A DNA stretch of 64,000 bases from Microbacterium sp. Bi121 (GCF_918698005.1 NZ_CAKKLJ010000001.1:496001-560000), one strand, 5' to 3'; shown: positions 49,494-58,559, counted from the first letter of the stretch. A program made the numbers and translations. Notes: generated by a model from the sequence alone, not told the origin.

Positions 49494-50765
49494 ATGATCT
49501 CGCGACGCAAGATCGCCATCACCGTCACCGGCCTGGTCTTGGCCGGGGCAGCCCTGGCCGGCTGCTCCGGCGGGTCCGGCGGGGGAGGAGACGGTGGAGA
49601 GACCACCGGCACGCTCAACTTCTACACGGACAAGGCCGCGTGGAAACCCGACTTCGAGTCCCTCAACGAGACGAGCTCGGCCGATGTCGACATCGACCTG
49701 AAGACGACCGGCTACTCGGACGCCAATCAGTACGACGCGTTCATCAAGCAGTCGTTCCGAACGAGCAAGTCGCCAGGGCTCTTCACCTGGCACACCGGCC
49801 AGTCGCTGAAGGAGCTCGTCGACGAGGGCCTGATCGCCGAGACCACCGACATCTGGAAGAAGGCGATCGACGAGGGCTGGGTGAGCGAAGACCTCGCCAA
49901 GGGCTACACCTTCGACGACAAGCAGTACTGCGTGCCGATGAACATCGCCTACTGGATCATGTTCTACAACAAGGCAGCGTTCGCCGACAACGACGTCGAG
50001 GTGCCGACCACCTGGGACGAGCTGAACACCGCAGCCGAGACCCTCAAGGACGCCGGCGTCACGCCGTACTACCAGACGAGCACGCTCTTCACGTTCCAGT
50101 GGTTCCAGCACCTCGTCGCCTCGACCGACCCCGATCTGTACGAGGGACTCACCACGGGCGACGTCAAGTACACCGACCCCGAGATCGTCGACGTCATGAA
50201 CCTGTGGCTCGACGAGCAGAAGGACGGCTGGTTCAGCGATCCGGGAAGCACGACCGACCCGGCCGTCGCGCTCAAGCAGGGCGATTTCGCCATGATCAAC
50301 TTCGGCACGTTCTTCGCCGGCAACCTCGCCGGAGCCGGCATGAGCACGGACGACTACGGCATGTTCGCGATCCCGGCGGTCAACGGCGATCTCGAGAAGA
50401 CGCCGGTCGCCGTCGAATCCGGCCCGATCTGCGTCGCCGAGAGCTCCTCGCAGAAGGATCTCGGCCTCGCGTACTCCGAATGGTGGATGTCGGACGGCGC
50501 GCAGACCGCCTGGAACGCCGCGCACGGCGACGTCGCCTTCAACCCCAAGGCCGAGGTCGCCGATCCCGCTCTCGCAGAGCTCGGCACCGAGATCGCCGGT
50601 GACGACTACCAGCTGTACGACCGCTTCTTCGAGGCGATGCCGACCGAGATCGTGACCACCGCGATCGAGCAGTTCGGCGCCTTCAACGCCAACCCCGGCG
50701 ACCCGATGCCGTTCCTGGAGAAGATCCAGGCCACGGCTGACAAGTACTGGGCAGAGCAGGAGTAA
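49494..50765 (+). CDS. ABC sugar transporter substrate-binding lipoprotein
   Basis: A 423-residue type 1 extracellular binding protein. The signal peptide ends with lipobox LAGC (about 20-23), followed by a Gly-rich linker. Typical elements include YDAFIKQSFRTSKSPGLFTWHTG, YWIMFYNKAAFADNDVEVPTTWDEL and AINFGTFFAGN-like glycines. It binds a sugar or oligosaccharide outside the cell for the following permease pair. AAAGGAG precedes its ATG. Confidence 0.92.
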   Translation: MISRRKIAITVTGLVLAGAALAGCSGGSGGGGDGGETTGTLNFYTDKAAWKPDFESLNETSSADVDIDLKTTGYSDANQYDAFIKQSFRTSKSPGLFTWHTGQSLKELVDEGLIAETTDIWKKAIDEGWVSEDLAKGYTFDDKQYCVPMNIAYWIMFYNKAAFADNDVEVPTTWDELNTAAETLKDAGVTPYYQTSTLFTFQWFQHLVASTDPDLYEGLTTGDVKYTDPEIVDVMNLWLDEQKDGWFSDPGSTTDPAVALKQGDFAMINFGTFFAGNLAGAGMSTDDYGMFAIPAVNGDLEKTPVAVESGPICVAESSSQKDLGLAYSEWWMSDGAQTAWNAAHGDVAFNPKAEVADPALAELGTEIAGDDYQLYDRFFEAMPTEIVTTAIEQFGAFNANPGDPMPFLEKIQATADKYWAEQE

Positions 50766-50773
50766 CGGGTCGG

Positions 50774-51649
50774 ATGGCGCACCAGAAGACGCCGTACCAG
50801 TGGTCCGCCCGGGGCTTCATCGCCCCGGGCGTGCTTCTCATCGCGGTCCTGCTCTACCTGCCGCTGCTGTGGACGGTCTACCTCAGCTTCACTGACTACA
50901 ACGGGCTCGGCAGCCCCGACTGGATCGGCCTCGACAACTACGTCGAGATGTTCACCGACGGCGACTTCCTGACCTCCGCCCTGAACACCGTGCTGTGGGT
51001 GGTCGGGACGCTCATCATCCCGGTCGGCATCGGGCTCGCGGTGGCGCTGCTCACCTGGAACCTCGGCGGCGGACTCTGGCTGCGCCTGCCCTTCCTCATC
51101 CCCTACGCCCTGTCGGGCATCGGCGTCGGCGTGGTGTGGTCCTTCATCCTGTCCTCCGGCGGCGCGCTCGATCAGGCGCTCGCCGTGTTCGGCATCCTGG
51201 ATCCGCCGCGTTGGCTCCTGGATGCTCCGCTCAACACCGTCGTCATGATCATCGCCGCCGCATGGCAGGGCGTCGGCGTGAACGCGCTGCTGTTCACGAT
51301 CGGGCTGCAGGCGATCCCGAAGGAGCCGCTCGAGGCCGCCCGCATCGACGGAGCCAACGGCATCCGCCTGTTCACCAGCATCCTCTGGCCGATGCTCCGT
51401 CCGCTCACCGCCGTGGTCGTCGGACTCTCGATCGTCGCGAGCCTGAAGACCTTCGACATCGTCTGGGGCATGACCAAGGGCGGACCGGGAACCGTCTCGG
51501 AGACCCTGGCGCTGACGATGTACAAGGAGACCTTCGTGAACAGCGACTACGGCCTGGGCTCCGCGATCGCCGTGTTCCTGACCGTCATCACGCTCGTCGC
51601 CTCGGTGACGTACTTGCGCCAGCAACTGTCGCCGAAGAAGGAGTTCTGA
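50774..51649 (+). CDS. ABC sugar transporter permease (MalF type)
   Basis: A 291-residue protein with six membrane segments. The EAA loop is present (EAARIDGANGIRLFTSILWPML). The N-terminus is a single helix (FIAPGVLLIAVLLYLPLLW), standard for CUT1 sugar permeases. It follows the binding-protein stop by eight bases and is followed after one base by its partner permease. Confidence 0.92.
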   Translation: MAHQKTPYQWSARGFIAPGVLLIAVLLYLPLLWTVYLSFTDYNGLGSPDWIGLDNYVEMFTDGDFLTSALNTVLWVVGTLIIPVGIGLAVALLTWNLGGGLWLRLPFLIPYALSGIGVGVVWSFILSSGGALDQALAVFGILDPPRWLLDAPLNTVVMIIAAAWQGVGVNALLFTIGLQAIPKEPLEAARIDGANGIRLFTSILWPMLRPLTAVVVGLSIVASLKTFDIVWGMTKGGPGTVSETLALTMYKETFVNSDYGLGSAIAVFLTVITLVASVTYLRQQLSPKKEF

Positions 51650-51650
51650 C

Positions 51651-52460
51651 ATGAAGACCCTCCGCTACGGCATCCTCATGATCCTCGGCCTCATCTGGCT
51701 GATGCCCGCTTACCTGCTCGTCGTCAACGCGGCCAAGGACCCGCTCACCTTCACCTCGAAGGAGTCGTGGATCCCCACCGACTTCCACCTCTTCCAGAAC
51801 TTCGCCGCCGCCTTCGAGCTGTCGGGGCTCGGCAGTTCGATCGTCAGCACGCTGATCTACTCGATCGTCTCGCCGGCGATCGCGGTGCTCGTCGGAGCGG
51901 CCGCCGGCTTCGCGATCGTCGCCCTGCGGCTCAAGCACGGATTCACGTGGTTCGTCGTAATCTTCGGCGGATCGGTGTTCCCGTTGCAGATGATCCTGCT
52001 GCCCCTGTTCGACGCATATTCCCGCACCGGAATGTTCGACACCCGGGTCGGCATGGTCATCATCTACACGGTCATCTCGATACCGTTCTCAGCGTTCGTG
52101 ATGCGCAACTTCTTCACCGGAGTCGCTCACTCGACGTTCGAGGCGGCTGTTCTCGATGGCGCCACCACCTGGCAGATCTTCACGCGCATGTACCTGCCGA
52201 TGGCATCCAGCGCGCTCGTGGCGATCTTCATCCTGCAGGCCACGTTCGTCTGGAACGACCTGCTGCTGGGCCTCACGCTCAGCCAGTCGGACGACATCCG
52301 CCCGATCGTCACGACCCTGTCCGGCATGCAGAGCACGTACGGCGGCGCACAGATGTCGACCGTGCTCGCGGCGGCCGTCATCGTCTCACTGCCGACGGTC
52401 GTTCTGTTCCTCTGCACGCAGAAGTTCTTCAACAAGGGACTGGCCCTCGGCCAGTACTGA
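51651..52460 (+). CDS. ABC sugar transporter permease (MalG type)
   Basis: A 269-residue protein with six membrane segments and the EAA loop (FEAAVLDGATTWQIFTRMYLPM). AAGGAG seven bases upstream lies inside the end of the partner gene. No ATPase gene is present in the operon; CUT1 importers often use a shared MsiK-type ATPase encoded elsewhere. Confidence 0.92.
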   Translation: MKTLRYGILMILGLIWLMPAYLLVVNAAKDPLTFTSKESWIPTDFHLFQNFAAAFELSGLGSSIVSTLIYSIVSPAIAVLVGAAAGFAIVALRLKHGFTWFVVIFGGSVFPLQMILLPLFDAYSRTGMFDTRVGMVIIYTVISIPFSAFVMRNFFTGVAHSTFEAAVLDGATTWQIFTRMYLPMASSALVAIFILQATFVWNDLLLGLTLSQSDDIRPIVTTLSGMQSTYGGAQMSTVLAAAVIVSLPTVVLFLCTQKFFNKGLALGQY

Positions 52461-52491
52461 CGCACTCTTTCGTAAACGTGTGAAAGGCACC

Positions 52492-54618
52492 ATGAATCCG
52501 CTGATCCCCACGGTCGACGATCTCGCCGCCGACCCGATCACCCACCAGTACGACGACATGATCGCGCCGGCCGGGCTCACGAACATGCTCGGAACCGTCC
52601 GTGTCGACCATGACCTCACCGCGCTCTCCGCGGTGCAGTTCCCGCCCGTCTCACAGGGGCTGACGCAGACCGCCGTGCTGTTCGTCGACGGGCGTCTGTT
52701 CGCGTCGTACGGCGTGCCGGTCACGCACGAGTGGCGCCCGGACCGCGTCGTCCGTCGAGCTGAGCTCGGCGCCCTGACGATCGAGACGACGACAGCGTGC
52801 GTGCCGGGGTCGATGGCCGTCGCGATCGACATCGTGGTCTCGTCGGAATCGGCGCGCACGGTGACCATCGGCCTGTCGGCCGCCGCACGCGTCACCCGGT
52901 CGTCGGACGCGTGGCTCGATGCCGAATCGCCCTCCGGAACGGATGCCGCGACGGTCAAGGGCAGCACGATCGAGTTCTCGTCGGCGGATGCCGCGGCGTG
53001 GAGCGTGCAGGGACTGGCCGAGGGGGAGGCAGCGCTGAGCGGGGTGGCGGCGCTGCCTGCGGAGTTCGAGATCGGCATCGGCGGCAACGGCCGCGGCGGC
53101 GATCTCACGGTGGTGCTGGACGTGCCGGCGGGCGGGTCTGCTCGGACCGGCTACGTGCACGCGATCGGCACCTCGGCGGATGCCGCGCGCCGGACGTACG
53201 CGAAGGTCGCAGCGGACGTGCCTGGTGCTGTCGCGTCGGCCGAGGAGTTCTGGAACCGGCAGCTCGCGGCGGCCTTCACGCCGGACGACGGCGAGTTCTC
53301 GGGTGCGCTGCCAGTGCTGGACACGGCATCCGAACCCCTGCGGCGGATCTATTGGTGGGCCGCCCTCGGCCTCATCTGGTTCCGCCGCGACTGGGACGGT
53401 AACGTACTCGGCCGCTCGTACGACACGCTCATGCCCAATTACTGGGGCACGACGACGTTCATCTGGGACTACAGCCTGAGCTCCGTCAGCCACGCGCTGC
53501 TCGACCCGGCCGAGATGCGGAATCAGATCCTGCACTGGATCTCGCTCGACATCCACTCGCACTTCGGCACTTCGTCGATCACGGGCGGCCCGGTCGGGCG
53601 CTGGTACTCGGTCAACGACTACGCCATGATCCGGCTCGTCAACGACTACGTACGACTGACCGGCGATGTCGGCTTCCTCTCGGAACGAGTCGGAGATGCG
53701 ACCGTCGCGGAGTCGGTGCAGGAGTGGGCGACGGCGTGGAAGGCGTTGCGCCACGACACGGATCTCGCCGACTACGGCGAGATCGACAACCTGCTCGAGT
53801 GCGTGAGCTCGTACACGCACGAGGTCGCGAGCCTCAACGCCGCGAACGTCTGGAACATGCGCACGGCCGCGTCGCTCGTCGAGTTTCACGCTTCGGAAGG
53901 GCACGAGCAGGATGCCGCGGTATCCACCCTCCGCGCCGCGGCCGACGACCTGCTGCCGTCCGTCATCTCCCGCTACCTGCCCGGGCAGGGGATCTTCGCC
54001 GCCGGCCAGCCCGACGGCACGATGCTGCCGGTGCGGCACTGCTACGACTTCAGCGTCGTCGGCACGACGATCGCCGCCGACCTGACGCCCGGCATCCGTG
54101 CCGAGATGGTCGAGTTCTTCCAGCGCGAGCTGCAGACCGACAACTGGATGCGCGCTCTCTCGCCCTGGGATCCGGATGCCAGCTACAGCGTGCGGCCCGA
54201 TCACCAGTGGAACGGCGCGTATCCGGCCTGGCCGGCGGATGCCGGGCGAGCCCTCGCCGCGCTCGGAGCGCCAGGAGTGCTCACCGACTGGATCTCCGGC
54301 CTCGCGCAGACCGCGAACCAGGGCCCGATGGGGCAGGCGCACTTCGTGGAGGAGGCCGTGCCCGGCCTGAACGGCGGAGCGCGCAAGGCCCCGCCGCAGC
54401 TGCCGTACATCACCGACTGGGCGTGCTCGTCGTCCGGCGCGTGGATCGAGCTCGTCATCGAGTCGCTGTTCGGGGTGTCGATCGCGCTGGACGGCAGGGT
54501 CTCCGCCGCCGGATGCGTGGCCGCGCTCGACTCGTCGGCGGTGCTCCGCGGCCTCCGCGTCGGAGACGCAACGTACGACGTGCGCGCGGACGGGCAGGTT
54601 CTGCCCCAGGCGGGATGA
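52492..54618 (+). CDS. Six-hairpin glycosidase-like enzyme (cytoplasmic)
   Basis: A 708-residue protein with no signal peptide. The first 270 residues are beta-rich; the rest shows the (alpha/alpha)6 barrel pattern: IYWWAALGLIWFRRDWDG, MPNYWGTTTFIWDYSLSS, YSVNDYAMIRLVNDYVRLTG, YGEIDNLLECVSSYTHEV and AHFVEEAVPGLNGG. Likely acids are the Asp and Glu in WDY and EEA segments. GH63/GH37/GH65-like enzymes share this fold; I cannot fix the family. It would cleave an imported oligosaccharide. The start is the ATG at 52492 with GAAAGG; its stop codon lies in a repeat. Confidence 0.8.
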   Translation: MNPLIPTVDDLAADPITHQYDDMIAPAGLTNMLGTVRVDHDLTALSAVQFPPVSQGLTQTAVLFVDGRLFASYGVPVTHEWRPDRVVRRAELGALTIETTTACVPGSMAVAIDIVVSSESARTVTIGLSAAARVTRSSDAWLDAESPSGTDAATVKGSTIEFSSADAAAWSVQGLAEGEAALSGVAALPAEFEIGIGGNGRGGDLTVVLDVPAGGSARTGYVHAIGTSADAARRTYAKVAADVPGAVASAEEFWNRQLAAAFTPDDGEFSGALPVLDTASEPLRRIYWWAALGLIWFRRDWDGNVLGRSYDTLMPNYWGTTTFIWDYSLSSVSHALLDPAEMRNQILHWISLDIHSHFGTSSITGGPVGRWYSVNDYAMIRLVNDYVRLTGDVGFLSERVGDATVAESVQEWATAWKALRHDTDLADYGEIDNLLECVSSYTHEVASLNAANVWNMRTAASLVEFHASEGHEQDAAVSTLRAAADDLLPSVISRYLPGQGIFAAGQPDGTMLPVRHCYDFSVVGTTIAADLTPGIRAEMVEFFQRELQTDNWMRALSPWDPDASYSVRPDHQWNGAYPAWPADAGRALAALGAPGVLTDWISGLAQTANQGPMGQAHFVEEAVPGLNGGARKAPPQLPYITDWACSSSGAWIELVIESLFGVSIALDGRVSAAGCVAALDSSAVLRGLRVGDATYDVRADGQVLPQAG

Positions 54619-54659
54619 CTTTCGTCGCTTCTGGAAGCTCATAACCGACTGAACTCATC
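54614..54659. repeat. Hairpin repeat, copy A (contains the glycosidase stop codon)
   Basis: Imperfect inverted repeat starting ATGACTTTCGTCG and ending in TCAT, 37 of 44 positions equal to copy B at 56622-56669. The TGA of the glycosidase gene (54616-54618) is inside it, so the element forms the gene's end. It would also fold in RNA, weaker than copy B. Confidence 0.75.
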
Positions 54660-54710
54660 CAGCACGAGATCAGCTCGATCAGAAGCAGCAACGAACACGA
54701 AGGAGTGGTC

Positions 54711-55877
54711 ATGAGGAACATCAGAACGATCGCTGGCGCCGTCGCCGCGGCATCCATGCTGGCCGGCGCGCTGATCGCGGCACCCGCGAGCGCGACCATC
54801 GCACCGGCAGGCCACGGGCACGGCGACGGCCAGTGCTCGCTGACCGGCAAGACGCTGACGGCGACGGCATCCGTCGACCAGCCGCTGACGGACAAGTTCC
54901 GAACCTACGCCGAGACCGGTGGGGCGTGGACGGGTGCCGACAGCACGTACTCGCTGCCGCTGAAGGGCGGCAAGACCGGCTGGTTCTTCTCCGACACGTT
55001 CCTCGGCACCGTCAACCCCGACGGCTCGCGGCCCACCGACTCCGCCTTCGTGAACAACTCGATCGTCGTCGAGACCCGGAAGGGCATGCAGACGGTGACG
55101 GGCGGAACGGCGGATGCTCCGGAGGCGATCGTGCCGCCGGAGGACGACGGTCGCTGGTACTGGATCGGCGACCCGGCGACGGGCAAGCACAACACGGTGC
55201 AGGTGCCGCTGCTGCAGTTCACCCGTACCGGTACCGGTCAGTGGGACTGGGGATGGAGCGCGAACAGGCTCGCCACGCTCGACGGCGACACGCTGCAGCT
55301 CGAGTCGATCGCCGACCTGCCGTCGGCCACGGGCATCAACTGGGGTTCCTGGACGCTGCAGGAGGGCCGCACCACCTACATCTACGGCATCACCGACATC
55401 GAGGGCGTCCGTTCGGCGCACGTCGCCCGGACGACGGACGGCTCAGGGCTGGCCGGTGACTGGACGTTCTGGGACGGCACCGGCTGGTCGGCGGAGGAGG
55501 CGGATGCCGTGCCCGTCACACCGTACGTCGCGAACGAGTTCAGCGTCGCGAAGTACCGCGACGGGTACCTCATGATCACGCAAGACACCTCCGAACTCTT
55601 CAGCACCCGCATCGTGGCGCGCACCTCGTGCTCGCCCATCGGCCCGTTCTCGGAGCCGGTCGAGCTGTACCGCACGCCAGAGACCGGGGCGCTCGGCTCG
55701 TACGGAGACGCCGACGTCTTCACCTACAACGCGCATGAGCATCCCGACATGCGCAAGGGCAACCGGCTCCTCGTGACGTACAACGTCAACACGTTCGACA
55801 ATGTCGGCGACGTATACGACGACGCGTCGATCTACCGTCCGCGGTTCATCGATGTCGAGCTGAAAGTAGGCGGATGA
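54711..55877 (+). CDS. Secreted beta-propeller-like protein (DUF5005/DUF4185 type)
   Basis: A 388-residue exported protein: Arg-rich start, hydrophobic core and AxA site near residue 27 (APASA). The body has repeated blade-like strands: GGAWTGADSTYSLPL, GWFFSDTFLG, FVNNSIVVE, SAHVARTTDG and EFSVAKYRDGYLMITQD. This is the pattern of DUF5005/DUF4185 proteins, a fold that includes endo-D-arabinanases. An active site cannot be confirmed by eye. Start at 54711 rather than the GTG at 54705, which lies in the AAGGAG site. Its stop overlaps the next start. Confidence 0.75.
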   Translation: MRNIRTIAGAVAAASMLAGALIAAPASATIAPAGHGHGDGQCSLTGKTLTATASVDQPLTDKFRTYAETGGAWTGADSTYSLPLKGGKTGWFFSDTFLGTVNPDGSRPTDSAFVNNSIVVETRKGMQTVTGGTADAPEAIVPPEDDGRWYWIGDPATGKHNTVQVPLLQFTRTGTGQWDWGWSANRLATLDGDTLQLESIADLPSATGINWGSWTLQEGRTTYIYGITDIEGVRSAHVARTTDGSGLAGDWTFWDGTGWSAEEADAVPVTPYVANEFSVAKYRDGYLMITQDTSELFSTRIVARTSCSPIGPFSEPVELYRTPETGALGSYGDADVFTYNAHEHPDMRKGNRLLVTYNVNTFDNVGDVYDDASIYRPRFIDVELKVGG

Positions 55878-56599
55878 ACGACGCTTCCAGGCTGCACGAC
55901 CTGCTGGCCTCCGGGCGACCGGCGACGTGGGTGATGACCGGCGATTCCATCACCCACGGGCTGCTCCACACGCGCGGAGCACGGAATTACGTCGATCATC
56001 TGCACGAGCTGATCCGCGGTGATCTCGGGCGCGTGCAGGATGCCGTCATCAACACCGCGATCTCGGGCTGGCGCATCCCGCTCATCCTGGACGACTTCGA
56101 CCGTCGCGTCGCGACCTGGCACCCCGATGTCGTCACCCTGATGATCGGCACGAACGACTGCTCCACGGTGTGGGTCGATCCGGTCGTGTCGCCTGCGGAG
56201 TTCGCCGCCGACCTCACCGTGTTCGTGTCCCGCGTGCGGGGGCTGGGGGCGATTCCGGTGCTGCAGACGCCGCCGTTCGCCGACCTGGCGCATGCGCCGG
56301 ATCGGGCCCGACTCGCCGAGTTCGCCGAGGCGATGCGCGAGGTGGCTGTGGCGGAGGAGGTCCTCCTGGTGGACCAGCACGCCGTGTTCGCCGAGTTCTC
56401 GACCGGCACGGGTCCTGGCAACGAGGGGATGCCATGGGGTCTGCTCGACGACGCGTTCCACCCGAATGCGGCGGGTCACGCGCTGATGGCGCTGGAATTG
56501 GCGCGCACTCTCGGGCTCGTCGCCGACGGCTCCCGCGTGGTGGCTGATCTCACCGCGCGGGTGGAGGTGGCGCGGCATCCGCAGTGGCCGCCGGCCTGA
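55874..56599 (+). CDS. SGNH/GDSL hydrolase
   Basis: A 241-residue esterase-type enzyme: VMTGDSITHG (Ser25 nucleophile) at 21-30, VTLMIGTNDC (oxyanion Asn), and DDAFHPNAAGH near the end (Asp/His of the triad). No signal peptide, so it acts in the cytoplasm. Overlaps the propeller gene by ATGA. SGNH enzymes often remove acetyl groups from sugars, which fits a glycan-use operon. Last gene; hairpin follows. Confidence 0.92.
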   Translation: MNDASRLHDLLASGRPATWVMTGDSITHGLLHTRGARNYVDHLHELIRGDLGRVQDAVINTAISGWRIPLILDDFDRRVATWHPDVVTLMIGTNDCSTVWVDPVVSPAEFAADLTVFVSRVRGLGAIPVLQTPPFADLAHAPDRARLAEFAEAMREVAVAEEVLLVDQHAVFAEFSTGTGPGNEGMPWGLLDDAFHPNAAGHALMALELARTLGLVADGSRVVADLTARVEVARHPQWPPA

Positions 56600-56621
56600 C
56601 GCGCCCCTCTCGCCGCGTGCG

Positions 56622-56669
56622 GTATGACTTTCGTCGGTTCTGAGCGCTCATAACCGACAAAAGTCATAC
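56622..56669. repeat. Hairpin repeat, copy B (likely operon terminator)
   Basis: An inverted repeat of 18 bases (GTATGACTTTCGTCGGTT and AACCGACAAAAGTCATAC, one mismatch) with a 12-base loop, 22 bp after the SGNH stop. It closes the glycan operon and is the near-twin of copy A, 2 kb upstream. Confidence 0.85.
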
Positions 56670-56689
56670 AGGCTGGCGCGCTCGGCCGA

Positions 56690-57238
56690 CTACCGCGCCT
56701 CGCCGCGCAGCGGCCAGCGCCCGGCGCGCTGGTGGAACGCGATCGCGTCGAACAGCGGTTCGACCACGTACATCCGCGGATTGATCGCCAGCTTCACGCC
56801 GGATGCCGAGCGCACCTCGAGTCGCGGCTGGCCCTGGTACTCATACGTCCGATAGTCGACGATGTCGGCGTAGGCGATGACGCGCTCGCGCCCGGAGATC
56901 GTGCGGAAGCGCACCTCGTCCGCATCGGGTTCGAGGTACCAGTTGCGGTGCATGAGCAGGAAGAACAGCCCGCCGGCGAAAATGGCGACCGCCGCGATGC
57001 GCATCGGCAGCAGGTCGGCCTCGCCGTCGGCATCTCCGTCTGCGCTGAACGCGACCAGCACCATCAGGAACCCGACGACCAGCAGCAGCCAGCCCACGAT
57101 CGGGATGAAGATCGGCATGCGCAGCCGTCCTGGATCCTGCTTCGAACGGTTGGGATGCTTCGCCGCCCACCAGATTCCGCCGACGACCATCACCATCACC
57201 AGGGCGATGAGGGCGTACTTCAGAGCGATCGCGAACAC
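56690..57238 (-). CDS. PH-like domain membrane protein (hypothetical)
   Basis: A 182-residue protein with three hydrophobic segments (about 5-25, 45-65, 82-98), then a C-terminal soluble part of about 85 residues (NWYLEPDADEVRFRTISG, ARVIAYADIVDYRTYEY-like strands) with the pattern of a short PH-like domain found in actinobacterial membrane proteins. The start is GTG at 57238. It lies beside the TetR gene on the same strand; the function is unknown. Confidence 0.75.
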   Translation of the reverse strand: MFAIALKYALIALVMVMVVGGIWWAAKHPNRSKQDPGRLRMPIFIPIVGWLLLVVGFLMVLVAFSADGDADGEADLLPMRIAAVAIFAGGLFFLLMHRNWYLEPDADEVRFRTISGRERVIAYADIVDYRTYEYQGQPRLEVRSASGVKLAINPRMYVVEPLFDAIAFHQRAGRWPLRGEAR

Positions 57239-57264
57239 CTCTCGAGGCTAGTGCGCCGCCGTCG

Positions 57265-57849
57265 TCAGCGGCGAGCGGATGCCGTCGCCCGCACCCCCGC
57301 GAGGACCATGGCGAGCCCGGCCTCGAAGTCGTCTCCGCGATCGTCGACGTCGGACGGCGACAGGTCGACCGAAGCATCCGCTGCGCCGACGACGGCCGCG
57401 TGCACCCGCTGCTGCTCGTGGAACGTGTACCCGATCACGTAGTGCACGACCGTGTCGGCGGCCACCTCCGCAGCCGTGTCGTCGAGCCCGAGATCACGGG
57501 CCGCACTGACCAGATCGGCTCGTGCGGGAAGGTCGAGCAGGCCGAGCGCGAACGAGCTGGAGACGATCTCGGCACCGTCCTGATGCGCGAGCAGGCGGTC
57601 GCGCAGGGTTCGGGCGACGGCATCCATCTCAGGATTCGGCGACCCGTCGCCGACGATCCGCGCGCTGACGGCGGCCAGCAGCGCCTGCTTGTTCGGGAAG
57701 TGCCAGTACAGCGCGCTCACCTGCACGTCGAGCTCATCGGCGATGCGACGCATCGAGAGCCCCGGAAGACCGTTCTCAGCGAGCACGCGCATGGCGGCAG
57801 CGAGGACGGCGCTCTTGTCGTTGCGGGCGGATGCTGGCGCGGCATTCAT
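57265..57849 (-). CDS. TetR family regulator, BioQ-like
   Basis: A 194-residue regulator. The HTH (GLSMRRIADELDVQVSALYW) is followed by a TetR_C-type helical domain. It is divergent from bioY, and the space between holds three evenly spaced GAAC-N3-GTTC sites, the shape reported for BioQ, the biotin regulator of corynebacteria and mycobacteria. The start at 57849 is the first Met that fits the domain; longer frames upstream are chance. Expected role: repression of biotin uptake and of itself. Confidence 0.85.
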   Translation of the reverse strand: MNAAPASARNDKSAVLAAAMRVLAENGLPGLSMRRIADELDVQVSALYWHFPNKQALLAAVSARIVGDGSPNPEMDAVARTLRDRLLAHQDGAEIVSSSFALGLLDLPARADLVSAARDLGLDDTAAEVAADTVVHYVIGYTFHEQQRVHAAVVGAADASVDLSPSDVDDRGDDFEAGLAMVLAGVRATASARR

Positions 57850-57863
57850 AGTGCTACTGTACC

Positions 57864-57904
57864 GAACAGTGTTCAATAGAACGGTGTTCAGGTGAACGCT
57901 GTTC
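57864..57904. promoter_or_regulatory. Three tandem BioQ-type operators
   Basis: GAACAGTGTTC (57864-57874), GAACGGTGTTC (57879-57889) and GAACGCTGTTC (57894-57904): the same GAAC-N3-GTTC palindrome three times with an exact 15-bp period. The centre is 15 bp from the TetR start; the last copy is 27 bp from bioY. TACTGTACCGAACAG nearby could hold the promoter. Confidence 0.85.
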
Positions 57905-57930
57905 TCGACTACGTCGTCCAGGAGGAACCC

Positions 57931-58533
57931 ATGTCCGCACCCGCAGGCCGCATCGGCCGCGTTCCCGTGCTCGCCGACCTCATCCGCACGCACTCCCGCC
58001 GGAGCGCGCTCGCCCGCGACGTGCTGCTGACGCTCGCCGGCACGGCTTTCATCACGGTCGCGGGCTACATCGCCATCCCGTTGTGGTTCACCCCGGTGCC
58101 GATCTCGCTGGCCACCTTCGCCGTGCTGCTCACAGGAGCCGCGCTCGGACCGCTGCGCGGCGGCGCGAGCGCCGGCCTCTACCTCGCACTCGGCATCATC
58201 GGGGTGCCGCTTTTCGCAAACGGCTCCGCGGGCTGGGCCTTCGCCTCGTTCGGCTACATCCTCGGCTACGTCGCGGCAGCTCTGCTCGTCGGCATCCTGG
58301 CCCGCCGTCGCTCCGACCGGAACGTCTGGACGACCCTCGGGCTCGCCGCCCTCGGCTCGCTCACGATCTACGCATTCGGCGTGCCGTGGCTGGCCGCGTT
58401 CGTCGGCGTCGACCTGGTCGCAGCACTGACGCTGGGCGTCGTTCCGTTCCTCATCGGCGACGCGGTCAAGATCGTCGCGATGGCCGCTCTGCTGCCCGCG
58501 ACCTGGCGGGTCGTCGACCGCACACGGCGCTGA
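57931..58533 (+). CDS. bioY: Biotin transporter BioY
   Basis: A 200-residue integral membrane protein, S component of the ECF biotin transporter: LTLAGTAFITVAGYIAIPLW, TPVPISLATFAVLLTGAALGPLRGG, LYLALGIIGVPLF, and SFGYILGYVAAALLVG (the FxxG/biotin-site region). Five or six helices. It binds biotin and works alone or with the shared ECF ATPases. The ATG at 57931 follows CCAGGAGGAAC; the open frame begins at 57892, inside the operator zone. Controlled by the divergent TetR regulator. Confidence 0.93.
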   Translation: MSAPAGRIGRVPVLADLIRTHSRRSALARDVLLTLAGTAFITVAGYIAIPLWFTPVPISLATFAVLLTGAALGPLRGGASAGLYLALGIIGVPLFANGSAGWAFASFGYILGYVAAALLVGILARRRSDRNVWTTLGLAALGSLTIYAFGVPWLAAFVGVDLVAALTLGVVPFLIGDAVKIVAMAALLPATWRVVDRTRR

Positions 58534-58559
58534 CGCCGCACCGCCCGGGTCGCGCCACC

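Noticed and set aside
47997..50525. 842-codon minus-strand open frame opposite the isomerase-like and binding-protein genes
   Set aside because: Long shadow frame caused by high GC; the plus-strand genes have clear motifs, start sites and coupling.
57892..57930. Earlier start of BioY at 57892
   Set aside because: It lies inside the third operator and lacks an RBS; the ATG at 57931 has GGAGGA at the right distance.
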